A stretch of 64,000 nt of DNA from an uncultured Paracoccaceae bacterium (GCA_947496605.1 CANMDF010000002.1:310001-374000), one strand, 5' to 3'. Positions 43,170 through 52,099 are shown, counted from the first letter of the stretch. The notes: a model not told the origin generated them from the sequence alone. Numbers and translations are program-made.

Positions 43170-44225
43170 ATGACAGTTCAAGATGCATATCAGCAGGCAG
43201 TTGCGGCGGGCACGCTTTATCAAGACAGTGCGCAACTGGCCGTGTTGCCCGAGCTAGAGCGTGTCCGCGCTGCCCTTGCCGCGCCCGTCAAACGCAGTGG
43301 ATTTTTTCGCAAAGCGCCAGATCCCATCCCTGGACTTTATATGTGGGGTGGTGTGGGGCGTGGAAAGTCTATGCTGATGGACTTGCTGTATGACTTGGTC
43401 GACGCGCCAAAGCAGCGCCGTCATTTTCATGCGTTCATGCAATGGGTGCACGCCGAAATGACCGAGGCCCGCAAGAAGGGTGTTGATGACGCTCTTGCAC
43501 CGGTCGCGGCGAAACTGGCCGATGAAGTCCGTTTTCTGGCGTTTGATGAGATGCAGATTTCCGACATCACGGATGCCATGCTGGTGGGCCGCTTGTTTGA
43601 AGCGTTGTTTGCGCGCGGTGTGGTGGTTGTGACCACATCGAACCGACCGCCAGATGATCTCTATAAGGATGGTTTGAACCGACAGTTATTCACCCCCTTC
43701 ATTGCATTGTTGAAGGAAAAAATGGTTGTGCATGAACTGGCGAGCGAGACCGACTATCGTCAGGATCGGTTGGCAGGAACGCCGAGTTATTTTGCCCCGA
43801 TAGATGATACGGCGCGCCAGGCAATTGCAGATATTTGGGCGAAGCTAAGCAATGGGCAATCAGAAACGCTGACCTTGCATGTGAAAGGGCGGCAAGTAGA
43901 ACTGCCCAGCTATCACAACGGGGTCGCCAAGGCGAAATTCTTTGATTTATGCGGGCGGCCTTTGGGTGCTGCTGATTATCTTGCATTGGCCGATGCAGTG
44001 CGGGTTTTGATCCTTGAAGATATCCCGGCACTGTCCCGCCACAACTTTAATGAAGCGAAACGGTTCGTGACGTTGATTGATGCGCTTTATGAGGCAAAGG
44101 TCCAGCTGATTTGTTCTGCTGCGGCGCAACCTGAAATGTTGTATGTTGAAGGCACCGGTACGTTTGAATTTGAGCGGACTGCAAGCCGTTTGCGTGAAAT
44201 GCAATCAGCAGATTGGGTTGCCTAG
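43170..44225 (+). CDS. zapE: Cell division ATPase ZapE (AFG1 family)
   Basis: A 351-residue AAA-type ATPase. Walker A GGVGRGKSMLMD (residues about 57-68), Walker B VRFLAFDEMQISD (114-126), sensor VVTTSNRPPDDLYKDGLNRQLFTPFI. ZapE associates with the Z-ring and is needed under stress; mitochondrial AFG1 relatives degrade or extract membrane proteins. Standard length. Confidence 0.94.
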   Translation: MTVQDAYQQAVAAGTLYQDSAQLAVLPELERVRAALAAPVKRSGFFRKAPDPIPGLYMWGGVGRGKSMLMDLLYDLVDAPKQRRHFHAFMQWVHAEMTEARKKGVDDALAPVAAKLADEVRFLAFDEMQISDITDAMLVGRLFEALFARGVVVVTTSNRPPDDLYKDGLNRQLFTPFIALLKEKMVVHELASETDYRQDRLAGTPSYFAPIDDTARQAIADIWAKLSNGQSETLTLHVKGRQVELPSYHNGVAKAKFFDLCGRPLGAADYLALADAVRVLILEDIPALSRHNFNEAKRFVTLIDALYEAKVQLICSAAAQPEMLYVEGTGTFEFERTASRLREMQSADWVA

Positions 44226-44344
44226 TACGCAGCTGGCCAGATGACTTAGTGTCTTGTTTGCGCAGGCATATCAATGTGGGTCATATTAGAAACACAGTTT
44301 AGAGTAGACTTTTTGTCGGTGCCACAACTGAAAAGAGGTCCGCG

Positions 44345-45352
44345 ATGGCGACGTATAGTATTGACATAATTGGGGTAACGGGCACCGCATGGACCACGTT
44401 TACGTCTTTGGGTGTTGTCGGTCAGATCACGTTGTCGGACGAAGATGCGTTCGGGATTGGTGATAACAATCCAGATTCTGAGACCGGGGCACTTCCGGTT
44501 ATTGTTGGTGTTTCTGGCTCTTTGCCGGCCGCGTGGGTCGGCCAGACCTTGGCATTTGGATGGCAGCAACAAATCGATGGCTCGGGCAGTGTTGATGCAT
44601 TGGGCATGGTCATTGGTGGTGGTGCGAACTTTATCTCAACCCATCTGGTCCAGTTTCCCGGTGGAACGCCAATTGTCACTGGAACTACTTACAATGCCAG
44701 CGGTATCGCGAATGTTCCAAACGAAGTTGTTGTTTGCTTCGCGCATGGCACGTTGATTGCGTGTCGTGACGGTGATGTCGCCGTAGAGGACCTTAAGTCC
44801 GGCGATATGGTCCGGACCCAAGACAACGGTTTCCAAGAAATCCGCTGGGTAGGATCGATGAAGGTCGAGCCGCTTGCGTTGTTGCAGAACCCAAAGCTGC
44901 GCCCGGTTCGGATCACGGCTGGTGCATTGGGAAATGATTTGCCAAAACGCGATCTGCTGGTGTCACGGCAGCATCGCATATTGGTTTCATCGCGCATTGC
45001 CGAGCGTATCTTTGGCGAAGCAGAAGTGCTTGTCCCTGCGATCAAACTGACAGAATTACCCGGCATTTACGTCGACGGACCTGTGACCGAGGTGCGCTAC
45101 TACCATTTCTTGTTTGATCAGCACGAAGTTGTCTTTTCAGAGGGCGCTGCGTCTGAGAGTCTTTTTACAGGCCCTGAGGCGTTGAAGTCGGTTCCTGCAG
45201 CGGCACGCGATGAAATTCTATTGCTGTTCCCCGCGTTGGAAACGGCGTCTTATGAGGCCAAACCTGCCCGCTATATTCCTGAAAAAGGGAAACATATTAA
45301 GCAATTGGTCAGCCGTCACATCGCCAATGAGCAACCTTTGTTGAAAGGTTAA
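44345..45352 (+). CDS. Hint-domain protein
   Basis: A 335-residue protein with two parts. Residues 1-127 are Gly/Ser/Thr-rich beta-type sequence without cysteine. A Hint (hedgehog/intein) module runs from Cys131 in VVVCFAHGTLIACRDGDVAVEDLKSGD to about residue 270, with RQHRILVSS as the B-block-type His, and DQHEVVFSEGAASESLFTG at the end. No C-extein with Asn-Cys/Ser follows; instead about 75 residues of tail. This Hint_2 type is abundant in Roseobacter-group genomes at the C-terminal half of secreted or cell-surface proteins. It has no N-terminal signal, so type I or another non-Sec route is possible. AAGAGG precedes ATG 44345. Confidence 0.82.
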   Translation: MATYSIDIIGVTGTAWTTFTSLGVVGQITLSDEDAFGIGDNNPDSETGALPVIVGVSGSLPAAWVGQTLAFGWQQQIDGSGSVDALGMVIGGGANFISTHLVQFPGGTPIVTGTTYNASGIANVPNEVVVCFAHGTLIACRDGDVAVEDLKSGDMVRTQDNGFQEIRWVGSMKVEPLALLQNPKLRPVRITAGALGNDLPKRDLLVSRQHRILVSSRIAERIFGEAEVLVPAIKLTELPGIYVDGPVTEVRYYHFLFDQHEVVFSEGAASESLFTGPEALKSVPAAARDEILLLFPALETASYEAKPARYIPEKGKHIKQLVSRHIANEQPLLKG

Positions 45353-45361
45353 TCCTCGGCC

Positions 45362-46009
45362 TTAGATCGCTTTGAACGTGCCCGATTTAGGGTCGTAGCT
45401 TTCCAAGCTGCCTTCGCCGATGTCGTTCCAAAGGCCGTGAATTGTCAGCGCTTCGCTCTCGATCGCTTCTTTCACGAAGGGGAAAGTCATCAGGTTTTCC
45501 AGCGAAATGACCACAGACGCTTTCTCAAGCGCTTGCTTGCGTGACGCATCATCACCCTCAGGTAGGTCCGCAAAGCCGGGGCGCAGGATGTCCATCCAGC
45601 GACCGACAAAGCTGTTGGCTTCTTCCAGTTCGGGCGCGTTGCCGGAACACATGTTATAGCACCCCTCAACACCGCCGCAGCCTGAATGACCAAGCACGAT
45701 CAGATGTGCGACCTTAAGTCCACGGATCGCGTATTCGACGGCCGCCGATGTGCCGTGGTGGTGCCCGTCGGGGTTAAAGGGTGGGACCAGATTGGCGATA
45801 TTGCGGTGGATAAAGAACTCGCCCTGATCCGCCCCAAAGATTGATGTCACGTGTACCCGGCTGTCGCAGCAAGAGATCACCATTGAGCGGGGGTGTTGCC
45901 CGTCTTCGGCCAGACGGCGGTACCAGCCACGGTTCTCAGTATAGATGGTTGCCTTCCAACCATGGTAGCGGTTGACCAGATAAGCGGGCAGGGGGCGGGC
46001 ATAATCCAT
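45362..46009 (-). CDS. Beta-class carbonic anhydrase
   Basis: A 215-residue enzyme from the ATG at 46009-46007. Zinc ligands and active site are all present: Cys47 and the Asp49/Arg51 dyad in ISCCDSRVH, His108 and Cys111 in VLGHSGCGG. It interconverts carbon dioxide and bicarbonate in the cytoplasm. Ends nine bases from the stop of the opposing Hint gene. Confidence 0.95.
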   Translation of the reverse strand: MDYARPLPAYLVNRYHGWKATIYTENRGWYRRLAEDGQHPRSMVISCCDSRVHVTSIFGADQGEFFIHRNIANLVPPFNPDGHHHGTSAAVEYAIRGLKVAHLIVLGHSGCGGVEGCYNMCSGNAPELEEANSFVGRWMDILRPGFADLPEGDDASRKQALEKASVVISLENLMTFPFVKEAIESEALTIHGLWNDIGEGSLESYDPKSGTFKAI

Positions 46010-46121
46010 GACGGTGTCTTTCGTTGTTCCTGCACAGATACGTCGCATTTTTAAGAATTTCGAGCGATTTTTTGCATACGTCTCAACCTTATGGGAACCT
46101 TGTTTTCCTAAAAGCCTGTTC

Positions 46122-46538
46122 ATGGAAAATATTACACCCTTCCCGACCCCGTTCATCGACGCATCCCCGGATGTCGTTTTGTTGTCGTGTCAGCATCAGT
46201 TGCATTTTGACCCGTCCCCCATGATCCGCCTTTTTGCGGAACGCGATACGCATGAAGCCGAGGAAATCGTCTGTCGCATGTTAGAAGACATCGCGATGCG
46301 TTTGGATATGTTGCAAAGGGCTTTGGCCGTGCATGATTTTCCGGCGATGAACAGACCTGCCCTGCGTATTGGCGTGGTGGCTGATCAGATTGGATTGACC
46401 GAAGTGTCAATTGCCGCGGGTCATGTCTGTGCCTGTCTGGCCCAGCAAGATGGCATTGCATTGGATGCCACGATGGCCCGGCTTGAACGCGGGTTTGACA
46501 TGGCGGTGACAGAGGTGTGGAATTTCCGGGATTTGTAG
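46122..46538 (+). CDS. Hypothetical helical protein, HPt-like
   Basis: A 138-residue cytosolic protein; ATG 46122 is used, since a longer frame overlaps the carbonic anhydrase promoter. Secondary structure appears all-helical and the segment LALALRIGVVADQIGLTEVS-like helix followed by GHVCACLAQQDGIALDATMARLERGF resembles four-helix HPt proteins, but the phospho-acceptor H-x-L-K-G motif is absent. Two cysteines sit in GHVCACL. No firm family. Confidence 0.55.
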   Translation: MENITPFPTPFIDASPDVVLLSCQHQLHFDPSPMIRLFAERDTHEAEEIVCRMLEDIAMRLDMLQRALAVHDFPAMNRPALRIGVVADQIGLTEVSIAAGHVCACLAQQDGIALDATMARLERGFDMAVTEVWNFRDL

Positions 46539-46616
46539 ACTGCGTCATGATCTAACCTTGCAGCCAGTTGGTTGCTGGTTCAGGTTGTGACGTGAACAAA
46601 TTCAAAAGGATACGCC

Positions 46617-47996
46617 ATGCCGCTGGCTTTTGCCGAACCGACTGATGCTGCCATTCCGATCCATGTGGTCACAGGTGATACCGTGGAAACTGCGCTTTCT
46701 GCGTTACCCCCTGAAGGGCAAGCATGGGCCAATGCACAAGGGTTTGGTGGATCGTTGGGGCAGGTCTTGGTTGTGCCTGATACCAAAGGTGGCATTTCAC
46801 AGGTTCTGGTCGGTTATGGCAGTGCTGCCAGCCGTGCGCGTGACCGTTTTCATATGGGTGCTATGGCCCGCAAGCTGCCAGATGGCACTTATGAGATTGC
46901 CAGCGGGCTAAGCGGAGATGATCTGGATGAAGCGGCGCTTGCGTGGCTTTTGGCGGGCTATAGTTATGATCGCTATGTTGGCCCTTCGGACCCAATCGCG
47001 GGACTGGTTGCCCCCGAAGAGGTCGATGCCGCCCGCATTGCGATCATTGCTAATGGCGAAGCACTGACCCGCGAACTGATTAATACACCTGCCTCAGACA
47101 TGGGTCCCGACGAGCTGGAAGAGGCGGCGCGGACTTTGGCGTCTGAGCATGAGGCCCAGATCAATGTGATCACAGGCGATGATCTGATCACCAGCAACTT
47201 TCCGATGATTCATACGGTCGGTCGCGCGTCGACCCGAGCGCCGCGGTTGATCGATATGCGCTGGGGTGACGCCGGCCCGCAACTGACGCTTGTGGGCAAG
47301 GGCGTGTGTTTTGACACCGGTGGTTTGAACATCAAACCGGGTGGGTCGATGGGCCTGATGAAAAAAGACATGGGCGGTGCGGCTACTGTATTGGGCCTAG
47401 CCCATATGATTATGGGCCTAGATTTGCCGGTCCGTCTACGTGTCCTGATCCCTGCAGTGGAAAACGGTATTGATGGCAATGCCTTCCGCCCGCAAGATGT
47501 GCTGATGTCACGCAAAGGTCTGACGGTTGAGATTAACAATACCGACGCTGAAGGCCGGTTGGTGCTGGCGGATGCGCTGACTTTGTCGGACGAAGATGAT
47601 CCGGCATTGGTGATTTCAATGGCGACGTTAACAGGTGCGGCCCGCGTGGCCGTTGGACCAGATATTGCGCCGTTCTTTACGGACAATGACACCCATGCCG
47701 ACGCTGTCGCCAAGGCTGCGCGCAAGGTTGCTGATCCGGTTTGGCGGATGCCATTCCATGAACCTTATGAGCCGATGATCGAGCCAGGGATTGCTGATTT
47801 GGATAACGCCCCCAAAGGTGGCTTTGCTGGGTCAATTACTGCTGCATTGTTTCTGCGCCGCTTTGTGGAAAGCCCTTATATGCACTTCGATATTTATGGT
47901 TGGCAGCCAAGCTCTGCGCCATCGCGTCCGCGTGGTGGTGTGGGCATGGGCGCCCGCGCAGTGCTTGAGGCTTTGCCGCAGATGTTGGACCTGTGA
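46617..47996 (+). CDS. Leucyl aminopeptidase family (M17) protein
   Basis: A 459-residue di-zinc aminopeptidase. Metal-binding blocks are intact: LVGKGVCFDTGGLNIKPGGSMGLMKKDMGG (Lys and Asp ligands near residues 222-245) and the signature NNTDAEGRLVLADAL (about 303-317). It removes N-terminal residues from peptides in the cytoplasm. AAAGGA precedes ATG 46617. It overlaps the next gene by GTGA. Confidence 0.95.
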   Translation: MPLAFAEPTDAAIPIHVVTGDTVETALSALPPEGQAWANAQGFGGSLGQVLVVPDTKGGISQVLVGYGSAASRARDRFHMGAMARKLPDGTYEIASGLSGDDLDEAALAWLLAGYSYDRYVGPSDPIAGLVAPEEVDAARIAIIANGEALTRELINTPASDMGPDELEEAARTLASEHEAQINVITGDDLITSNFPMIHTVGRASTRAPRLIDMRWGDAGPQLTLVGKGVCFDTGGLNIKPGGSMGLMKKDMGGAATVLGLAHMIMGLDLPVRLRVLIPAVENGIDGNAFRPQDVLMSRKGLTVEINNTDAEGRLVLADALTLSDEDDPALVISMATLTGAARVAVGPDIAPFFTDNDTHADAVAKAARKVADPVWRMPFHEPYEPMIEPGIADLDNAPKGGFAGSITAALFLRRFVESPYMHFDIYGWQPSSAPSRPRGGVGMGARAVLEALPQMLDL

Positions 47997-48808
47997 CCGA
48001 CCGCCGCTTGACGCCCGCCAATGGCCGTGTGGCCGCGATGCATTTGGCAGGATCGGTTGAGGCGGAACGCTATGTTGAAGCCTGGCCTGCGACGGTGGCT
48101 GTGCCCATTTTAGATTTACGCGCCATCCCTGACGGCCCGCGCGACAGACAGCTTTTGCTAGGCGCACATGCGTCGGTATTCGAGGACCGAGACGGCTGGT
48201 CCTTTGTGCAAGCGACGGATGGATATGTTGGATATGTCCGCAGCGATGAACTTGGTGCGGCGTCTGCGCCCTCGCATTTCGTATCCACAACGGCGACCCA
48301 TGCTTATGCGGAAGAAGATTTCAAGTCGCTGGATCGCTATCATCTGCCCTTTGGCGCACGCGTCACTGTGCTAGATGAACGTCGCAAGTTTTTCGAAACG
48401 AATGTCGGGTTCATCCCCAAAAAGCATTTGCGAGAGTTGGACCGCCCCTTTGCCGACCCAGCCTCGGTCGCGCAACTGTTCTTTGGTGTGCCGTATCTGT
48501 GGGGTGGAAATTCGACGCGTGGGATTGATTGCTCGGGGCTGGTCACTGCTGCACTTACGGCCTGCAACATTGCTTGTCCGGGTGACAGCGACATGCAGAT
48601 GACGCAAGTGGGTGCAGATGCGACGGGTGACGACCAACGCGGCGATCTATTGTTTTGGGAAGGTCACGTTGGGATGATGGTCGATGCCGAAACGATGATC
48701 CATGCCAATGCGCATCATATGGCAACAGTTTATGAACCGATTGACCGTGCGATTTTGCGGATTGAGGCGCAGGGTGATGGTCCAGTGATTGCCCGCAAGC
48801 GCCTTTAG
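47993..48808 (+). CDS. NlpC/P60 family peptidase (C40)
   Basis: A 271-residue cysteine peptidase. After SH3-like regions (about 40-160) comes the catalytic domain: GVPYLWGGNSTRGIDCSGLVTAAL with Cys near residue 182, then GDLLFWEGHVGMMV with His near 224. No signal peptide is evident, so it may act on imported murein peptides inside the cell, like gamma-D-glutamyl-diamino acid endopeptidases. GTG 47993 couples it to the M17 aminopeptidase; together they could finish digestion of murein peptides. Confidence 0.92.
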   Translation: MTDRRLTPANGRVAAMHLAGSVEAERYVEAWPATVAVPILDLRAIPDGPRDRQLLLGAHASVFEDRDGWSFVQATDGYVGYVRSDELGAASAPSHFVSTTATHAYAEEDFKSLDRYHLPFGARVTVLDERRKFFETNVGFIPKKHLRELDRPFADPASVAQLFFGVPYLWGGNSTRGIDCSGLVTAALTACNIACPGDSDMQMTQVGADATGDDQRGDLLFWEGHVGMMVDAETMIHANAHHMATVYEPIDRAILRIEAQGDGPVIARKRL

Positions 48809-49140
48809 TCGACGGCGCGAATGAGTTTGCGCTCGAGCACACGCAAAACCTGTCGTAGGTCATTGCCGCGTTTCAGGATCTGCCCGTCCATCCCGATCAC
48901 CGCATATTGCCCTTGCTTCATCCGCAGCTTGGGGCGCTTTTCGATCTTATAAAGCGGGTTCTCTGCTGTCCGTCGAAAGACCGAAAACACCGCGACATCG
49001 CGCAGGTGCGACATGCCATAGTCGCGCCATTCGCCAGCCGCGACCATGCGGCCATAGAGACCAAGAATCACATTGAGTTCTGTACGGTGAAAAGCGACCT
49101 GTTCTGGGGCGCGAAACGATGAAGCGGGCTGAAAGGTCAT
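48805..49140 (-). CDS. DUF2794 domain protein
   Basis: A 111-residue alphaproteobacterial protein. The segment VAFHRTELNVILGLYGRMVAAGEWRDYGMSHLRDVAVFSVFRR and the PLYKIEKRPKLRMKQGQYAVIGMDGQILKRG block are diagnostic. Function unknown. Convergent with the NlpC/P60 gene, overlapping by four bases. Confidence 0.88.
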   Translation of the reverse strand: MTFQPASSFRAPEQVAFHRTELNVILGLYGRMVAAGEWRDYGMSHLRDVAVFSVFRRTAENPLYKIEKRPKLRMKQGQYAVIGMDGQILKRGNDLRQVLRVLERKLIRAVD

Positions 49141-49355
49141 GCCTCAGAGTTGCGCTATCCGATCCCGAAATCAAGCGGCTTTCTGCCGATGCCTTTTTTC
49201 TGCCGTAAAATAAACACCGCTCCGACGCGAAGCCCACCAACTCCGAACACAAGTCACTGCGAAATTCAGGACATAGCGGAATGCTACCCCGATGTCGCGG
49301 TCAATAGCCCCCACCCAGTTCGTGACATCGGGGAATTCCGGTTCCCAAGAATTTG

Positions 49356-49619
49356 TTAACCGCAGTCGATGGCTTGGATCGTTTCGTTATCGTCGATCTT
49401 AAAGTTCACGCGATCGGGCCGGAAATCCATTGTGACGGCATCTCCGGGGCGGATCACACGGACCGGGCCCAATAGCAAAACACGCTCTAACGCAGTGGCA
49501 TTCTGCCCGATCAGCGCGGCGAATGCCGTTGCACCACAGGTGTCTTCCAGTTGCGGAGGGAGCGGCGGATCGGCCGCGGTACAGCCAGCCAATGCGATAA
49601 GAGCGATCATGCGTTTCAT
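49356..49619 (-). CDS. I78 family peptidase inhibitor, lipoprotein
   Basis: An 87-residue exported protein. The N-terminus ends in the lipobox LIALAGC (Cys near residue 13). The mature part is a short I78 (potato inhibitor I-like) domain: DTCGATAFAALIGQ, RVIRPGDAVTMDFRPDRVNFKID and the closing Cys-Gly. Two cysteines form the family disulfide. The 215-bp gap 49141-49355 before it on the plus strand has no gene I can support. Confidence 0.85.
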   Translation of the reverse strand: MKRMIALIALAGCTAADPPLPPQLEDTCGATAFAALIGQNATALERVLLLGPVRVIRPGDAVTMDFRPDRVNFKIDDNETIQAIDCG

Positions 49620-49728
49620 TGGGGTATTGTCGCGTCTTTGCCGGTAAACGCAAGTTGCGCTGCATAGAGTTGTTGAAATTTCCCGCCGTTTGCCTGATCG
49701 TCATCGCAAGTAAAGGGAGTTGATCAAC

Positions 49729-50841
49729 ATGCGGACACGTGCGGCAGTAGCACTTGAGGCGGGTAAGCCGCTGCAGGTGATGGAAGTGAACCTAGAAGGC
49801 CCAAAAGCGGGCGAGGTTTTGGTAGAAATCAAAGCGACAGGCATTTGTCACACCGATGAGTTCACGTTGTCAGGCGCTGACCCTGAAGGCATGTTTCCGG
49901 CCATTTTGGGCCATGAAGGTGCTGGCGTCGTGATGGAAGTGGGCGAAGGCGTGACCAGCCTGAAACCCGGCGATCACGTCATCCCGCTCTATACGCCGGA
50001 ATGTCGTGAGTGTGATTATTGCCTGAACCCCAAGACGAACCTGTGTCAAAAAATCCGCTCTACCCAAGGGGCCGGTGTGATGCCTGATGGCACGTCGCGT
50101 TTTTCCATGCTCGATGGCACACCGATCTTGCACTACATGGGCTGTTCGACATTTGCCAACCATACTGTTTTGCCTGAAATCGCGCTTGCAAAAGTCCGTG
50201 AGGACGCGCCGTTTGATAAAATTTGCTATATTGGCTGCGGCGTCACCACGGGCATTGGTGCGGTGATTAATACCGCCAAGGTCGAGATTGGTTCGACTGG
50301 TATCGTCTTTGGTTTGGGCGGTATTGGTCTGAATGTCATTCAAGGTCTGCGCATGGCAGGGGCTGATCAGATTGTTGGTGTCGATTTGAACCCCGGCAAG
50401 GTTGAGATGGCCACGCGCTTTGGCATGACCGATTTTGTGAACCCATCAGAGGTTGAAGGTGATCTGGTCGCCCATTTGGTTGAACTGACGGGTGGCGGTG
50501 CCGACTATACTTTTGATGCAACAGGCAATGTGGGCGTGATGCGCACCGCATTGGAGGCCGCCCATAAAGGCTGGGGTGAGAGTATCATTATCGGCGTGGC
50601 CCCTGCGGGCGCTGAAATTTCGACGCGGCCTTTCCAATTGGTCACGGGTCGCAGCTGGCGCGGCACTGCCTTTGGTGGTGCGTCTGGCCGGACGGATGTG
50701 CCGAAGATTGTGGACTGGTACATGCAGGGCAAGATCGAAATTGATCCGATGATTACCCATAAGTTGACGCTTGATAACATCAACGAAGGTTTTGAGTTGA
50801 TGCATGCGGGTAAGTCTATTCGGGCCGTGGTCGAGTTTTGA
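49729..50841 (+). CDS. S-(hydroxymethyl)glutathione dehydrogenase (class III alcohol dehydrogenase)
   Basis: NAD-dependent glutathione-linked formaldehyde dehydrogenase, 370 residues. ATG 49729 follows AAAGGGAG at good spacing. Catalytic zinc site: GICHTDEFTLSG and HEGAGVV; structural zinc: CRECDYCLNPKTNLC; cofactor motif FGLGGIGLNVIQGLRMAG. Converts S-hydroxymethylglutathione to S-formylglutathione, also reduces S-nitrosoglutathione. The next enzyme (S-formylglutathione hydrolase) is 11 kb upstream. Its stop overlaps the following small gene. Confidence 0.96.
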   Translation: MRTRAAVALEAGKPLQVMEVNLEGPKAGEVLVEIKATGICHTDEFTLSGADPEGMFPAILGHEGAGVVMEVGEGVTSLKPGDHVIPLYTPECRECDYCLNPKTNLCQKIRSTQGAGVMPDGTSRFSMLDGTPILHYMGCSTFANHTVLPEIALAKVREDAPFDKICYIGCGVTTGIGAVINTAKVEIGSTGIVFGLGGIGLNVIQGLRMAGADQIVGVDLNPGKVEMATRFGMTDFVNPSEVEGDLVAHLVELTGGGADYTFDATGNVGVMRTALEAAHKGWGESIIIGVAPAGAEISTRPFQLVTGRSWRGTAFGGASGRTDVPKIVDWYMQGKIEIDPMITHKLTLDNINEGFELMHAGKSIRAVVEF

Positions 50842-51110
50842 ATGATACAGTGGATGTCAGGCTGATTTTCTATCCAAACGACGACAACGAGCGAGTTGAA
50901 TGCATGCATGCGTACGAGGACGTTTGGGCAAGCCTGCATCATAACTCGAGATATGACTTCTCAGAAAGCAACATAGACCGTTTTGAGCCGGTCTTCATCT
51001 TTCGCGTTCGGAGTGGTGTGGCGAAGCGCGCTGCTAAAGAGGTTGAGATGCTACTTTCTGAGTACTCGATTGCGAAACGCATACATATTGAGATAGCGGG
51101 GTCAGCGTGA
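50838..51110 (+). CDS. Hypothetical protein coupled to the formaldehyde dehydrogenase gene
   Basis: A 90-residue product if TTG 50838 starts it (overlapping the dehydrogenase TGA); GTG 50850 is an alternative. The sequence alternates beta-like and helical stretches, DVRLIFYPNDDNERVECM then EPVFIFRVRSGVAKRAAKEVEMLLSEYSI, suggesting an alpha/beta sandwich. AT-richer than the neighbours. No family recognised. Confidence 0.4.
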   Translation: MNDTVDVRLIFYPNDDNERVECMHAYEDVWASLHHNSRYDFSESNIDRFEPVFIFRVRSGVAKRAAKEVEMLLSEYSIAKRIHIEIAGSA

Positions 51111-51182
51111 ACAGAAGGCCCTCCTTCGACGCAAAAGGGAATGCGGTGGTAAAGGGCGCAACGAGGCAGTGCGCCGCTTGGC

Positions 51183-51800
51183 TTAGACCCCGTAGCGCGC
51201 CATAAACATATCAACCGCACCATCAACGACGCGCATTTTCTCTTCTTGGGTGAATTCGTCGGTCATATTGAAGACCATGCGCGGAAAGAGATCGGCTTTG
51301 CACAATTCATGGAATTGGTCAGCGGCCAGCCGGAAATCTGTGATCTCTAACTCGCCTTTGTCGACGGCTTTTTGAAAATATTCGACCAGACGGTCCCGGA
51401 TCAGCATCGGGCCGCTTTCATAAAACTCGCGGCCTAGTTCAGGGAAGCGATCGCTTTCGCCGACGCAAATCCGAAAGATACGTTTGCCAAATTGTGAGGT
51501 TACAAATTCCAGCATTTCGATTGCGATATCATGCAGGACCTGCCGCACGGGCGCGTCCATATTGATTGTCTCAATCGCGTGGTCGGCTTGGCGGGCGCAT
51601 TCGGTCTTGGCCACTTGCATGAAAAGAAAGCGTTTGTCGGGGAAGTAGCTATAGAGCGTTGCCTTAGACACACCTGCTGCTTTGGCAATGTCATCGACAG
51701 ATGCGCCTTCAAAACCGTCAGACAGGAAAACATTTCGGGCGCCTTCCAGCACCTGATCAAATTTCCGTCCTTTTTTGGGTTCTATTGTGCCGTCGGGCAT
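51183..51800 (-). CDS. TetR family regulator
   Basis: A 205-residue repressor. The N-terminal DNA-binding domain reads VFLSDGFEGASVDDIAKAAGVSKATLYSYFPDKRFLF (residues about 24-60); the rest is a helical ligand-binding domain. A palindrome with the core AACTGAACAGTT lies 30 bp before its start (51830-51845), and two more copies of the core lie in front of the next divergent gene pair, so it likely controls itself and the 51911/52255 genes. Confidence 0.92.
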   Translation of the reverse strand: MPDGTIEPKKGRKFDQVLEGARNVFLSDGFEGASVDDIAKAAGVSKATLYSYFPDKRFLFMQVAKTECARQADHAIETINMDAPVRQVLHDIAIEMLEFVTSQFGKRIFRICVGESDRFPELGREFYESGPMLIRDRLVEYFQKAVDKGELEITDFRLAADQFHELCKADLFPRMVFNMTDEFTQEEKMRVVDGAVDMFMARYGV

Positions 51801-51829
51801 ATTGGGCGCTCCTTGTCAGGCCGCCATCA

Positions 51830-51845
51830 TAAACTGAACAGTTTA
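51830..51845. promoter_or_regulatory. TetR-type operator, copy 1
   Basis: Perfect palindrome TAAACTG-AA-CAGTTTA apart from the two central bases, just upstream of the TetR start. Shares the core AACTGAAC(A/G)GTT with 52141-52158 and 52174-52189. Confidence 0.75.
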
Positions 51846-51910
51846 CTTCGGGCAAGGAGATAGCGGCGATGGGACCCGAGGGGATGAGGGGTCCCATCGC
51901 CATGCTGGCG

Positions 51911-52099
51911 TTACTTGGCTGGGGTTTTGCAAGTTTCGCCAGAAAGGGTTGTTAGATCGGCACACCCTTGGCTGACCTCGGGGGCGGGCTGCGTGGGGTA
52001 AGTCAGCGTTGGGAAGTTAACCTGCAAAGACAAAGCAGAGGCAGGGACGGCGATACCAACGAATGCGGCAGCGGTGAGTGCGGTGAGGATACGGGACAT
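51911..52099 (-). CDS. Small secreted protein
   Basis: A 62-residue exported protein; the start chosen is the ATG at 52099-52097 (a frame reaching 52171 crosses the operators). Signal peptide MSRILTALTAAAFVGIAVPASA is clear, cleavage near ASA-L at residue 22. The 40-residue mature part has two cysteines (QGCADL, ETCKTP) and five prolines. No family recognised. The GAAGGAA ribosome site lies upstream. Probably under TetR control. Confidence 0.65.
   Translation of the reverse strand: MSRILTALTAAAFVGIAVPASALSLQVNFPTLTYPTQPAPEVSQGCADLTTLSGETCKTPAK

Noticed and set aside
44345..45352. Intein or polymorphic toxin reading of the Hint protein
   Set aside because: There is no C-extein junction, no toxin domain after the Hint module and no immunity gene next to it.
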